Made by a program: the position numbers and the translations under genes. Source: Selaginella moellendorffii (taxonomy: Eukaryota; Streptophyta; Lycopodiopsida; Selaginellales; Selaginellaceae). From it: a stretch of 64,000 nt of DNA. The stretch lies in contig NW_003314298.1 in assembly GCF_000143415.4 (NCBI RefSeq), positions 189,561-253,560 of the forward strand, written 5' to 3'. The stretch's first letter is position 1; each line of letters begins with the position of its first letter. Positions 22,735 to 35,672 of the stretch are shown here, piece after piece. The notes beneath the pieces are model-generated. The model saw only the letters and a program-made list of their open reading frames with translations. It was not told the DNA's origin and did not search any database.

Positions 22735-23412
22735 TCACCAAGTTAGATCTTGCTTTTGGGTACTGGCAAGTACTGATGGCCGAAGAAGATATTCCTAAGA
22801 TTGCTTTTCGTACACCATTTGGTTTGTACGAGTTCTTGGTGATGCCATTTAATTTGAACAATTCTTTAGCAATTTTCTAACGGATGATGGATGAGGTTTT
22901 TTGTAATATGCCAGAGGTGACTGCTGACTTTATTGATAATGTATTGATCCACTCAGAGGGGATGTGGGAAGAGCACATTTGTGATGTTTTGAAAGTGTTA
23001 GATTGGTTATGGGACATTGGTTTAAAGCTGAAGTGGTCAAAGTGCGTATTTAGGTCCAAGGACACAACTTATCTTGGGTACCGTATTTCTCGTGAGGGTT
23101 TGCAAATTGATCATGACAAACTTGTGGCTGTTCTAAAGTTCCCTACTCCGAAGTGTGTGAATGATGTGTAACGCTTCCTAGGCAAGGTGCAGTATCTCGG
23201 TCATTTTGTGGATTATCTTTCTGATTGCATTGCACCGTTGCGAGCGTTGCTAAAGTCATCAACATCATCTTTCATTTGGTCTTTGGATTGTAAGTGGGTG
23301 TTCATGGATTTCAAAGAAGTATTGATGACTCCACCAATTTTGGCATATCTTGACTACACTCGACTTTTTATTTTGCACGTGGATGCTTTTGAGTTGTGTC
23401 CTTGGACTACAA
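22735..23412 (+). pseudogene. Reverse transcriptase/RNase H remnant of element B
   Basis: Begins at [20 protein letters not shown], continues through the RT core (FIDNVLIHSEG, so the second catalytic Asp is now Asn), the connection region, and the first RNase H strand (FILHVDAF). A stop lies at about 22878 and another at 23169. The element is cut at 23412. Confidence 0.85.
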
Positions 23413-25260
23413 AAATATATACTTAGCTAATTAATTAGGCTTAATTAAAGAATATTCAAGCTTGATTCCCATTATACACCAAATAATTAATATAAAATAA
23501 AAGTTGTTTACAAACAAAACCCACTTATGTGCAAAAAAGTAGATATACCAAAGATATATTTATTAAAATGCAAGTCCATTACTATATTTTCACCTCTTAT
23601 ATCAAAATTTCTAGCTAATAGAACCTTGTTTCTTAATAGTACATATCATCACGTAAGTGGTAGAACTTATTGATATATGGAAACATCTTTGGATACATCT
23701 GATGGAGTAACATCTTCGACTTGATTTCATATGATGTTTTTTCTATTATAGCATCCACAAAAGTGACTTTCTGTGCATCAGTATACATACCAATAAAGTT
23801 CAAATTGAAAGCCATAGTCAAAATGCATGATGAAGATATAACAATCCTTGCCAAAAATTCAATCAATTTCATATCTTGTGATCAAAGAGGTTTTTGATAA
23901 GTAATAAAATTGCCAACCTTTGCCTCCAACTTCTTCTCAAAAAACTCATATATGTAAAATCGTTGGAGCATTGGATAATCCTCAATATGATCACTCACAT
24001 AAGAACTATATCGGAGAAGACATCTGTTACACTTAATAAGTTTCTTGAGTGTGTCTACTAGAGTACATAATTCACCAATATCTAGTTTGTTGGGGTCAAA
24101 TGAACAAGGATGCAAACATCCAAACTGTCTTAAACAGTAACATTTATCTAGTGTGTCAAGAATGAAAACTTCAAACTCACTGATGTCTGAATGAGTTTCC
24201 TTGAGGTGAAGCAGGTAGAGTGCTCAATGTCGAGTACAGTCCATCAAGAAGTGTTAGTGAAGCTGGTTGCTACAAGATCTCCATTTCTTCCATCTTGAGC
24301 TTGAAATTTTTAAAAGATTTCTCTAGTATAATTTGACCAAGCTAAATGAACTTACCATTTATACATATATCGAAATATGTTTGTTAGCACACCAAGCCTC
24401 CCCAAAGCATATTCAAGGTTAAAATCTCAAGAGCTTGTCCAAAGAGCCAATGTCATATTGTACTGATCTGACAAATTGTGCATACGCAATAAAAACTATG
24501 TTGCACTTGGCTGGAGTAATAACTTTTCTTTGTCCTTGTCCTTGAAGCTAATATAACACTTAACTGTGAGGAGGCTATATATTTTAAATAGAGAAAGATA
24601 TTTTTGTAGCCTATGACCTCACACTAAGGGCAAAGACAAAAATGTTTACCTCGAATCCAGTTGATTCACTTCGTCTGTGCTTTTTCTTGGCAAGTTTCCT
24701 GAGTCTCTCCTAGTGGTGGTGACTATGTACAAGCTTGTCATTGAGGCTACTCTTGTGTTGGTTCTTTGCCTTTGTGTTCGCAAGATCGGATATCTCGATG
24801 ATGGTATCATTTGGTGTTGTTCCCTTCATTGAGAATTTTGCCTGCATCAGATTACTAACTGTCCACAAAACAATGCCCTTGACAAGGTTAGACTGTCCTT
24901 GAGGATTCCATAAGTAGTGAAGGTTGTATGGATTCTTTTCTCTACAGGTTGCATTGTAGTTGACAGAATAAACTCTAAGTCTTGAATGATATTCCTGATG
25001 AATGTCGGTTGAAGCTCTACATAAATGGCCTTCCTTCCCTGTTTATGTCTTTGTCAAGAATCTCCTCTTATTTGATGACAATCCCATAGACTATTGGACT
25101 TTTTGGATTGGTAAGATCCACTAACACTAGATCTTTATCTTGTATCTCCAATGTCCACTTCTATGGTAGTGTGGAGTTGCAGCCTCTTTTCACTCTGACA
25201 GACTCATGTAGAAGTGTTTTAGATTGCTGGGCCTAGAAACACGAAAGAACTAATTAGAAT
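23413..25260 (-). pseudogene. Relic Y, copy 2 (inverted)
   Basis: It is the reverse complement of much of 13440-16135. Frames 23633-23872 and 23882-24115 encode the same proteins as 15670-15909 and 15427-15660 (one residue differs). About 0.87 kb present in copy 1 (13835-14700) is missing at about 24843. It has the same uncertain identity as copy 1. Confidence 0.5.
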
Positions 25261-25269
25261 TACTTAAAA

Positions 25270-28080
25270 TATTTTTGAAATGGGAGAGAATGGTTCCTAA
25301 TGTGAGGCCTCACGCTAAGTGAAAGGGGTAGTAATTCTATAGGAGGTTAATAGCATGAGAGGTAATTCTACAAGAGAGGCCTCACACCAAGAAAAAATGC
25401 CCACCCACCTCCTCTAGCCTAGTTTCTCGATAGCAATCTCCTTTGCATGCATGTTTATTGCAAAAGTGAATAAGATTGTCACCAAAAAACTGGGAAAAAT
25501 ATCACAAGCAATCCTAACTATGAGGCCTCGTGCTAGTAACCTCCATCAACACATTGCGACTGGACTCATGCTTAAGGATTAGTGTGAGGCCTCATGCTAA
25601 AGTGCTAAATGGGTTTTGGTTTATCTAGTTTCTTGACAGTAATCTAGCTCAAACATCTGTCCATAGGAAAAATGGGCAAGTAAGATTATTATCAAGGAAT
25701 TGGCAAACACAGCTCATCCATTCTTAAGTGTGAGGCTTTATGCTAATAACCACGCTAAGGTTTTTGTGTGTGGTTGGACACCATCCATTTGCAGATTGGA
25801 TTAAGGTATTATGGAGGGATGAAGTCATTTTCTTGGCATAAGGTCTCATGCTATTCATTTATATGCATTTGTTTCTTACTACTTTAGGTGTCTAGGTGAG
25901 TAATCTTACTCACCAATTCATCTTTGGGGTAAATGTTTGAACAAGATTGCTCCCCAAACACTTGCAAGACTGAGGAAACAGTGGAAGGTTGTATGTTTAG
26001 ATGTTTGCTTAGCATGAGACCTTATGCTAAGTTTTTTACATGAGGTCAGACACCATACTTTTATGGGTGGGCTTTAGGTGTGCTGATGCGATGAAGGCTT
26101 TTCTTGGCATGAGGCCTCATGCTAAAGGCTTCACTGAAAGATTTAGTGCAAGGCCTTAAGTTAAAACATTGGTGTGAGGCCTCATGCGAAGGAAATTTTT
26201 TGTTTTGTGCTTTTGCTCTTAGTTTCAAGAAAGGTAACTGGCGGCCTCATGCTAGATTTTTTCTGGTTATTGTTTCAATAAAGGTGACTAGCTTTAGCAC
26301 AAGGCCTCACACTTAGACTTTTTCATGGCAATAGGGAAGGTGATTGGCTTTAGCACGAAGCCTCACTCTTAGACTTTTCCATGGCTATTGGTTTTAGGAG
26401 AAGTGACTCACATGCTTACATGTCCAAGATAATGGCCTTAGCATGAAGTTGCATGTTAAATTTTGGCTTAGCGCAGGGCCTCAAGCTATTTAATTAATGT
26501 GAGGCCTCATGCTAAGCCTTTCAGTCTGGGTTGGAAAAGTCCCATGCAAGGCTTGGCTTTGCATATGAAATGGAAGTTGTGGTGAGGGTTAGGGTTTCTG
26601 AGAGAGGGAGAGGGAGAGGAGAGGGAGAGGAGGAGAGGGAGAGAGAGAGGAGGAGAGGGGGAGAGGAGAAAAAACTTAATTTTTTGCTTGTGTTGCCTCG
26701 TTTGCTCCCATTGTTGAAACCCTCAAAAATGATAGACATATGTAGAAATATTCTGCATATGTGAAAAACACTTGAAAATTCTTAATGCGACATCACACGC
26801 TAAAGCGTTGAACATGCTAGATGAAAATATTTTTAGTTTTATAATATAATATGCTTTTTAGATGTAAAATTTTTACAATGTTGCACAATATTTTTTAGTT
26901 GGTATAAATTTTTTATTCTTTATTTTATCTCAGAATTTTCTTTTTTTGTTTCTTCTTATATCTTTATAAATAGCGAGTTTACACTTTTTTCTCTTGTTTA
27001 TCCATTTTATCTCTTTTTTTTAATTTGTCAGAAAAATATATTTTTTGAATTTTGCTCCTTGTACCACATTATTTGTGTTGTCTGATTTGTCATAAAAGTA
27101 TAATTTTTGGAGTTCCCTCTTTGTACTAGATTATTTCACTTATCAATATCGTACAACTTTTGAATTTCCCTCCTTGTACCACATTATTTGTATGTTCTCA
27201 CTTGTCACTATAGAATAACTTTTGAATTTTCCTCTTTGGGCCATATTAATTATTTTATTTTAATTGTCAAAATTGTATAACTTTTGAATTTCCCTCACTT
27301 TGGGCCCATTTGGGTTTCTCCATTGTCTAAGGCAAGAGTTTAACAGTGTAAATTTCATGAGTTTGCACATTCATTTTTGCTATTAGAACTAAATGGACAT
27401 TGGGCTTTAATTTAGTTTTTTTGAAAGCTTTTTTAGTTTGACTTGTCAATATTATTTTGCAATGTTTACTTGAAATTTTTTCTTTAGTATGTGGCCTCAC
27501 GCCAAACTCTTTTTGGAGTTATTTGATAAAACAATTTTTTCTTAGCATGTGGCCTCACCCCAAGCTCATTGCTTTTACAATTGTTATTATAAAATGTTTT
27601 TTGCATAGCAAATGACCTTGTGCTAAATTTTTTTTAGAGTTAATCTATGGAAATATTTTTTGCTTAGTGTGTGGCAGCCTTGCACTATCTAGAGTAAATA
27701 TGAGGAAATGTTTTTTATTTAATATATAGCCTTGTGCTAAGCTTTTTCTAGAGTCAATTTGTGGAATCATTTTTTGCTTAGAATGAGGCTTCGTACTAAG
27801 CTTTTTCTAGGGTTAATCTATAAAAATGTTTTTAGCTTAGCATATGCTCTCGCACTAAGCTTTTTCTGAAGTCATACTATGAAAATGTTTTTTGCTAAGC
27901 GTGTAGAATTGTATTAAAAAATTTCTAGAGTTATTTTATGAAAATAGTTTTTCCTAAGCATGTGGCCTTGTGCCAAGCTCATTTTTGAGTTATTTTTCAG
28001 TTTATTTTGTAGTCATTAATTTTAAATTGCACAATCTCTATTTAAAATCTCTTTTGTCCTTGTGATTAAACTTGCTTTTG
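25270..28080. repeat. Degenerate array of hairpin-forming units, right arm
   Basis: Inverted partner of 11600-13440 and somewhat longer. Palindromic cores include the perfect GCATGAGGCCTCATGC at 26107-26122. Others are near 25580, 26172 and 26497. A purine-only tract (GA-rich, 26590-26670) lies within it. No coding region is recognised. Confidence 0.75.
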
Positions 28081-28565
28081 TGGCCTCATATTAAGGTCAA
28101 ATTATAATATGCATTTTACAAAATTTATTTTATATTTTTATTTTTTGTATATGATTTTTTTGTTCCTTAGTATTTTTATGTTATGCCATATTATTTGAAC
28201 TAATTCTATATATGATTTAAATTTGATCTTGATTTTTATTTTTTATTTCAATTTCATGAAGGTAGTATGGTCTATATACAAAATACCACACAATCTCTCA
28301 TAGGTATCAGAAGGATTGAATCTCTTGATGAGAAACACATTTGCCATTGTGTTCCTTTAGGACATAGAAATCTTTTGGTTTGTATAATTCAAGTTTTTAA
28401 TATCACTTCAAGAAAGGGTGAGTTATTTATTGGAGTACTTTTTGTTTAAACGCAATCTCAATTTAGGAAGAAGGTTGTTCTTCTAAGATCTTGATTCTGT
28501 TTTCATTATTACTATTCATCCAATATCAAGATCTTATTTATCAAGACCAACATCAGCTTTCTTAC
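28081..28565. other. Flank of element D
   Basis: AT-rich; contains relic frame 28267-28449, the partner of 11116-11340. Its last bases, CTTTCTTAC, abut the D 5' LTR. If D and one TTAC are removed, an open frame appears to run from here into the chromovirus sequence at 35861. Confidence 0.5.
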
Positions 28566-28719
28566 TGTTAGGATGCAAAGGGCTCTAGGAATATTCTTAT
28601 TCCTGGAATATTCCCTTTTGTATAAAAACCCACAAGAGTAAACGTGGGCTAGGGTTTTAGCAGGGTTTTAGAAAGCATGGTTGAGAGCTACATTGGAAGA
28701 TAGCCCTCATCTACCAACA
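28566..28719 (+). repeat. 5' LTR of element D
   Basis: Runs from TGTTAGGATGC to CTACCAACA. It contains the inverted GGAATATTC..ATTCCTGGAATATTCC stretch and TATAAAAACC. It pairs with 35673-35860. Confidence 0.75.
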
Positions 28720-29580
28720 AATGGTGAACCCAATGTTATGGACTAGTCTAGCTTTCTTGAGAAGTTTAGAAAGATTTATAGAGTGTTAAAGTGAGATTTT
28801 GAGCTCCAGTGGCTCTAGTACTCTTAGGAACTCACATGAATTTGAAAAGCAGACTCACAGATCTCACATTTTCTTTTATATTTTTCTTTCTTTTCTTCAT
28901 CCTACTTTATGATTTTGGTTTGGGTTGGAGCACCTTCTCTTCTTCTTTTCAATAAGCTGAAAAACATTGGGTTTGGTGGAGAATTGAGTGACATGCAAGG
29001 ATTTCAATGAGTGCTTTCTTGATAAGTAGCATGGCAGGAGTCAAGAGATTTTTCACTTTTTCTTTGTTTATTTCTCCTTATTTCTTCACAATTGTGTTCT
29101 TGGGCTCTAAGAGCATGATTTCTTGAGCATTCTTTATGATTTCTTTTGCAAGTTGTTTTTCTTGGCCTCCCAACTTTCATAAGAGTACTCTCTTGCATAG
29201 GAATTCACCAAGAATTATGCATGCCACTATCTCTTTCCTTGTGCAGTACACAACTCCAACTCTGAGGATCTTGTTCTTTTGGGATTTATCACCATTTAAT
29301 GAAGATTTCAGGACTTTGGAGCAATTGTTTACCAGTGATCATTTATTTTGAGTACAAGTAGAGATTCATGGTGGTCTTATATCATTCTGAGCAGCTGGAG
29401 TGGATTTTTTTCACCATGGCTATATAACTAGTTCCTAGAACTTTCAAACATGCCTCTCCTCAATAGTTTTGGTGACTTAGAGTGCAAGATATCCATGTTT
29501 TACTTCCACAAGCTTGTATAGTGAGTGGTAGTTCATAGTTTTCATAAACTTCTATCTAACTTTTACAGCCATTTATTTTG
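28720..29580 (+). other. Leader of element D
   Basis: Region between LTR and gag. ATGGTGAACCCAATG just after the LTR is a possible primer-binding area, with no tRNA assigned. Short frames such as 29136-29351 have no domain. Nothing else is seen. Confidence 0.55.
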
Positions 29581-30872
29581 GCTATGAGATCTTTGGACCT
29601 GGGAGCAGTCTTTGAAGAGGAGGATTGTGAGTTTTCAACAAATAGTGAGTTTGGGCATTCGCTACCTATGGTAGTTCCCCCTCAAATCGATAGGGGGACT
29701 GAACTTGCCTTGCAATGGAGACATCTTGGCCAAGACTTATATTCTTCACTTTGAACAGTATTGCATGTTGAATGGCATTCATGATGATGATCACAAGCTT
29801 CGTGACTTCTCTCGATCACTTACTGGCCAAGAAGTAGCATGGGCTGAGACTCTCTTGGAGGCAAATATGGTAGACTATACCACATTCAAGGACTCCTTCA
29901 GGATCTCACTTGATCAACAACAGCTGGTGAATCGTTTGTTGATGGACTTGTTTGCATTCTAGCAAGGAGCTTGCAAATCAGTGCTGGAGTACGTGATGTG
30001 CTTTCATGCATACTGGAAGGAGTGTGTGGAAAGGTGGGTGATCACTAATGAGCCCCATGGAATCATGGCATTCATCTCTAGACTCAAAGGAAACCTCCAA
30101 TGCAAAATGCTCAAGCGGCAATTTCATACGTGTCAAGAGGCTTTTACTGCTGCAGAGACTTTGGAGTGTGATCTTCTCCAAGAACTTGGCATTTCTAGGG
30201 TTGAAGAGGTTTTTCTCCCTCCTTTAGTGGAGACCTCATGTGCAGCCATCTCTTGCCCAACTCCCCTGCTTGTTACTGCTGTTGCAGGTGACAAGGTCCC
30301 TGCAGTGATTGAGAAGGCATTGGCGGAACTCTCGGGGTACAAAGATATCATCCAACAGCAGCAGAAAATGCAAGAGAAGATGCTTGAAGAACTCCATGCT
30401 TGTCACTTACAGCAAGTTGAAAGGCCACAACATGTTCCACGCTCTTGATACTACTTGCATTGTGATGTCACGACACATAGTTGCAGATAATACTATTATC
30501 CAATGGAAGGATCGCTACCAACAACAACTTGAGTAACAAGCAATCAAGGACATACCATCTTCTTCTTTTAGCAAAGGGAAAGCTTCAATGGGACCAGGAT
30601 TGTTGGGGAGGAGTTCTCACAGACAGCAGCCACGAGAGCACAAAGAAGAAGGCAGCTGCTCAAGAGGAGATAGATGCTGATCCAGCTCCCTTGACGATCA
30701 CTGACACAGTTCCCAAGGTGGCATGCAAGCTCCCCTTCACATCCCTTCTACCTGGGGCTCCTCCACCTTTCTCTAGTGTTTCCCACGTCCCTAAAAGTAT
30801 GCTTCAACAATTGATAGAGATGTCTATCACCCTTTCACTGCGTGAACTTATGTGCACGGTTCAGGGATTTGG
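29581..30872 (+). pseudogene. Gag region of element D
   Basis: Starts at ATG 29585 (MRSLDLGAVFEEEDCEF). Then follow the capsid-like frames 29705-29962 (AKTYILHFEQYCMLNGIHDD, LTGQEVAWAE), 29981-30448 and 30481-30876. At least three frame breaks occur. Glu/Gln/Lys-rich helices follow the capsid part. No zinc knuckle is found. Same content as 8643-10019 (-). Confidence 0.7.
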
Positions 30873-30879
30873 ATAGCAT

Positions 30880-31164
30880 TTGGAGGACTTTGCAAGTTCA
30901 ATTGGAGTCATGGCATCTCTCCCACAAGATGTCCACATCATCAACACTGCTCCTTCATCCAATCTAGGTGTGTTTTTTGCACTGGTAGACTTCGACAATG
31001 GTTCACCCATCATCAATGCAGTCAACTCTGGCTTGGGGTGTAATGTGATCTCCTTGGATGCAGTTACCAAGGCAGGTCTCCAGATCACTAGGAGCATGGC
31101 TTTAATTTTGAATGCATTTACAAACCACACTGTTGTTCCTATTGGAATTTGTCGTGGCATTTGA
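30880..31164 (+). pseudogene. Protease region of element D
   Basis: 94-codon frame with the aspartic protease pattern, but NSG in place of the catalytic DSG (INAVNSGLGCNVISLD, encoded about 31010-31060). The same change is found in element E. The fold is inferred only from this pattern and position. Confidence 0.65.
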
Positions 31165-32118
31165 GTCTACGTCAAAAGGGTAAAATCTCTTTTGGACTTT
31201 GTGGTTGTGGACTACCAGCAGCTCAACTCTACCTTTAAAGGACTCTTTGATCCTTGGGCAATTTTGGCATGATGAGGTTCAATGCATCATGAACTGGCCA
31301 CTTAGCAAGATGGATATCAACAATGGTCACACCACTTCTCTTTACAATGCTCATGACCATCCCAAGGAACATCAGCTCTAGTAGGTTGACACTCCACATC
31401 AGTGCTAGATGATCTCCTCTCATCCTTCTACAACACAGTTTCCTCATGCACTGACTGTTGTCTTCCCAGAGTTGATTGACAATTCATCACAGCCCGAGTA
31501 TGATATATTCCAGTGCAACACCATCACCAGAAAGGCTTGGCTGCTCTTTGCTGCGGGCACACAACCAAATGAGCTCGATTTCCAAATTGAGGAATTGTCA
31601 ATATTTCAGGTGGAGGATTTTCCACCAACATCTCTTCTCTTTGATCATGCCCCTTATGTGGAAGACCTCCCACAATATAGCAGCAACAGAAACATACCCC
31701 ACAGTGTCCACCACCTTTGATGGGAGAGTAGTGACTGCAAGCAAAGACAGCCCAGCCTCTTTATTTGAGGATCAGGAAACACTTGACCAGGTGATCAGTC
31801 TGGCCTCTTTATTTGAGGGCCAGGCCACTCCCACTTTCACAGCTTTCTTCAATGGGGACATTTTGTCCAAGGAACCAGCTCGTAGGAATTGGTGTTTGGA
31901 TCCATAACCCAACTGAAACAAAGGTCACTAAATTGGCTAAATTGACTAAATATCACAAGCTCAAGCACATGGTTTTTAGAGGGAATTCATCAATCATATC
32001 GACTTCCAGAGTGTCCCACGAGAAGAGAACTTCTGGGCCGACAAACTGTCTTATAAAGTAATCACAATGATGTGTGCTGACAAAGCAAAGGCATCTTTCA
32101 TCTATCCTCTAGAGCATT
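31165..32118 (+). pseudogene. Pol linker of element D
   Basis: Broken frames 31409-31720 and 31476-31907 lie between protease and RT. They contain EYDIFQCNTITRKAWLLFAA and a repeated PASLFE/LASLFEGQ phrase. No domain is recognised. Confidence 0.55.
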
Positions 32119-32816
32119 TTGAGTGGGTTTCCAACTTGGTTTTTACATAAAAAGCTAATGGCAAACTTTGACTTTGCATGGATTTCAGGGATCTTAACAA
32201 GTTCACTACCAAAAATCATTTTTCAACACCATTCATACATGCAATTATTGATGAAATGGCTGGACACTAATTCTACTTATTTATGGACGGTTTCTCTGGC
32301 TACAACCAACTCTTCATACATACAAAGGACCGTGATCTTACAGCCTTTTGCATACCATGGGGTGTCTTCACGTACAACATGCTGCCATTTGGACTTTGCA
32401 ATGCCAAAGCTACTTTCCAACGATTTATGACTCATGCTTTCCATGATCTTCTTGGTGGTGCACTGCAAGTCTACATGGATGACTCATGCACAACATCCAA
32501 CTCATTTCATGCTCACCTCACACACTTGGAACAGGTTTTTACTCGCTGTTGGCTTCATAAGTTCTCCTTGAATCCTGCCACGTGTAAGTTTGGTGTAACT
32601 CAGGGCCGCCCTCTCAGCTTTGACGTCTATGCTCAAGGGATCACTCCACACTTAGACAAGGCTCAAGAGATTTTTGCAGCACCCCCTTCCAGCAACATCA
32701 AGGACTTGTGGCATTTTCTTTGCCAAACAGGTTTCTTCCACCGTTTCATCCATGAGTATGCTGCCTTGACGAGACCCCTCATCATCCTCCTCAAGCACGG
32801 TACCCAGTACATATAG
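32119..32816 (+). pseudogene. Reverse transcriptase of element D
   Basis: The frame at 32283-32816 encodes MDGFSGYNQLFIHTKDRDLT, the MLPFGLCNAKATFQR stretch and VYMDDS, the RT catalytic motif with both Asp. The C-terminal part (FLCQTGFFHRFI, LTRPL) is the RT-RNase H connection. Upstream parts (32119-32282) are in a different frame. The FGL.NA.ATFQR pattern is typical of plant Tat/Athila RTs. Confidence 0.85.
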
Positions 32817-33140
32817 GATGATGCTCAGCAACAAGCTTTTGTCCAGTTACAACACTCGCTCTGGTTTGCACCAATTCTTCGTCCACCACAGTTAGGGCAA
32901 CCTTTCAACATCTATGTCACAGTCGGAGCTGACACTTCTGCAGTTTGTCTATGTCAATGTTCTGGACCTGACCAGCCAAGCCATGCAACTTACTTTTCCT
33001 CACACTCATTCAAGGACTTGAAGAAAAAGTTGGCGGACGTTGAGAAAGAAACAATGGCTGTGGTGTACACTTTGGAGCATTTTCAACACTTTCTCACTGG
33101 CATCTATGTCTACTTTCACGTTTGCTTCAATGTGCTAACT
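32817..33140 (+). pseudogene. RNase H region of element D
   Basis: In frame after a TAG at about 32815: LGQPFNIYVTVGADTSAVCL, then YFSSHSFKDLKKKLADVEKE and LEHFQHFLTG. This is the gypsy RNase H pattern with a changed first active-site context. Further stops follow at about 33150. Confidence 0.7.
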
Positions 33141-33359
33141 TTTCTCTTGTAACAACCTGTGTGCAGTCCATGTACTTTAGCATGGACTATGCTCATCCAG
33201 GAGTTCCAGCCAACCTTTGTGCTGCAGAGAACATGTCAACACGATCCCAGCTAGTACCTCATATCTACAGTGGATTCCATTGTTATCAGCAGCTCTTCAG
33301 AATGTGGCCGAGTACATCAGCTCTGGCAAGTTTCCAGCAAACTTGACATCAGCAGCATG

Positions 33360-34391
33360 CAAAGCTTTGGAGTTTTGCGCATGGGACTATTGTTTTTTCA
33401 ACAAACAATTCTACTGCCGGACATCCCAAGGAGTTCTTCTTCGATGTGTTGCAGAGCATGAGATCCCGGCACTCCTATGAGCCTTTCACTCCTGTACCAA
33501 ACACTTCTCAGGGTGAATCACAGCACAGCTCCTCCTGTGACATGGTTACTACTGGCTACAGCTTCATCAAGACACTCTCAAGTATGCACGTTCATATGAC
33601 AAGTGCCAAAGGTTCAATCCACAAAACCACATCGCATGTCTTCCAGTCCAGCTGGTGACATCTTCTGGGGACTTGATCATATTGGTCCCATCTCACCACC
33701 AAGCTCCCAAGGACATTGTTACTTGCTCATTGCAATAGATTACTTCACAAAGTGGGTTGAGGTTGTCCCCTTGTCACATGCAGATCAGGCTTCCACAACA
33801 AAGTTCCTGTACAAACACATCATTTGCCGTTTTGGAGTACCTGCCATTCTAGTTTCTGATCGTGACAGTGCCTTCCTCGGCCGAGTTGTTGCACACCTCT
33901 TCGGGCAGCTCCACATCCAGCACGTTTGCAGCATTAGCTACTACCCACAAAGCAATGGCCAAGCCGAGTCTAGCAACAAAATCCTCAAGGCAGTTCTTTC
34001 GAAGCTCGTCAAGGATCATCCACACTGGTGGCATGAATATTTGATCATTGCACTCTGGGCTTTCAGGACATCTTTCAAGACATCCATCTCAGCAACTCCT
34101 TTCTCCTTGGTCTATGGCACTGAGGCAATACTCCCAGTGGAGTTCCAGGTACCATCTCTTGCATTGTCATTGTGCCATGCTGCAGATTTCCAGCTCTCCG
34201 ATGACATAAAACTTCATGCTCATGACATAGACATTCTTGCTCTTGATGAGCAACGTAGGGTCTCAGCTGAGCAACTTCTTGTTGCAAAGAACAAGCTAAA
34301 AGTGGCCATCAATGCCAAAGTTCCAGGAGCCGCCCTCTATTTTCCTGAACAGCTCAAGGACTTCACTCCCTCTTCCAAGTTTTCTCTATAG
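33360..34391 (+). pseudogene. Integrase of element D (core domain open)
   Basis: The zinc-finger part (33360-33600) is frame-broken, with a KCQRF remnant. The core at 33603-34391 is open and carries D (AIDYFTKWVEVVPL), D (VSDRDSAFLGR) and E (QSNGQAESSNK), and the TPFSLVYGTEA tail. It is better conserved than the rest. The start shown is not ATG, as expected for a polyprotein part. Confidence 0.85.
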
Positions 34392-35672
34392 TGGCTTGGC
34401 CCCTATTTCATCCAGCACCAAGTGGAGGGAGGTTCCTACATACTTGCAAATGAGACTGGCTGTGAGCTTCTGCATGCTTGCAATCATCACCACCTCAAAC
34501 TGTTTATTCGGTGACATCTTTCCTCTTTCTCTCTTTTTCCTCATTTCTCTTCACTTTGGTTTACCTTTTTCTCTTATTTTTCCTTTTTTCAGGCTCTAAT
34601 ACCTTGGGCTTTGAGTTCCAGTTTGGAGTTGATCCAGTTTGGATCAACTCCAATTCTCGGTTAGTTCTCAACCTTTTTGGGGTTCAAAATCTTCACTTCA
34701 TACCACCATCTATCACTGTTAATATCATCAAGTAACAACCCCAAATCACATACCATTCTCCCCGGACATTGTTGCCCATTACTTGCTATAGATACCCATA
34801 CTGGGATATTAGCAATTTCATCTACTTTTTCTCCATATTTTTCAACATGCATTTCTATTACTTCACTATGGCTATAAATACCTCTCCATAGCAGCAAAGA
34901 TCATCCAAATTGGATGTGCAATTTACAAGTTATAACTGCGACTTTACACCATTGTTACGTACCATTAGTTTTGGAACGGTTTTTCTTTGAGCCAGCACCG
35001 TCCAGCACATGGAGAGTGGCTAGGCCACTTTCTTGAGCAAGCTTCCAGCTGCCAACACTTTTCTCCAGCTCCAGGCCATCTGTGGACAAATACCATTACC
35101 AACAAAGCAATGTTTTCACCACTTGAGCTGTCGATAGTAGCTGCAACTTTCAGTTTCAGGCTGTCACTAACATCATACATCTCTCCACCACCACGGCCAT
35201 CCATTCCCATTCTCTTGGCCACTACCATTCCCTTGCATTTTTACAAACTTTTCTCAATTCCACACTTACCACCAATGGGCAACGCATTTTTCACCATTGT
35301 TCATACCCAAAACCTTTGAGGACAACACAAGAGCTTGTTTGAGGAACTTCATCAGGTTTGGGGACCTTGCGGCCATGATCCAAGTTGGCTCCCACTGTCC
35401 CTTAGTCTTTTTCCATTACTTCTTTCTTTTACCCTTTTACAATCACTTTTACACTTTGTTTTTCTCTTTCTTTTCCTTCCCCATTTTCTCTCTTGCACTA
35501 CAAGGGTCAAGTTTGATTATAGAGTTTCCCACTAAATTTTTCCCTCTGTCCTCAAACTTTTCTCCTCCTCTTTTCTATTTCTCTTTCACTTTTCTTGCAA
35601 CACCGACAGCCATGCAGCACTCCATTGTGGATCCTCTTTGTGCCAGAGTCTACTCGATCCCCTGTGATCACC
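34392..35672 (+). other. Long 3' region of element D
   Basis: 1.3 kb between integrase and 3' LTR. Frames at 34987-35319 and 35297-35692 lack domains. It is pyrimidine-rich in part (34520-34590, 35400-35500). No clear polypurine tract precedes the LTR. Long 3' regions are usual in Tat-like elements. Confidence 0.6.

Larger units (their letters stand above)
21513..23412 (+). mobile_element. Ty3/gypsy element B (family G), 3'-truncated
   Basis: 5' LTR, primer-binding region, gag remnant and RT remnant are in the usual order. The part from the gag end to the start of RT, which would hold the protease, is deleted (junction about 22735). The element stops inside RNase H at about 23400, where the Y repeat begins. 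Many stops. It is dead. Confidence 0.85.

Noticed and set aside
34987-35319. Frame conserved between D and E downstream of the integrase
   Set aside because: Both copies are near-identical by duplication, so conservation is not evidence of coding, and no domain is seen.
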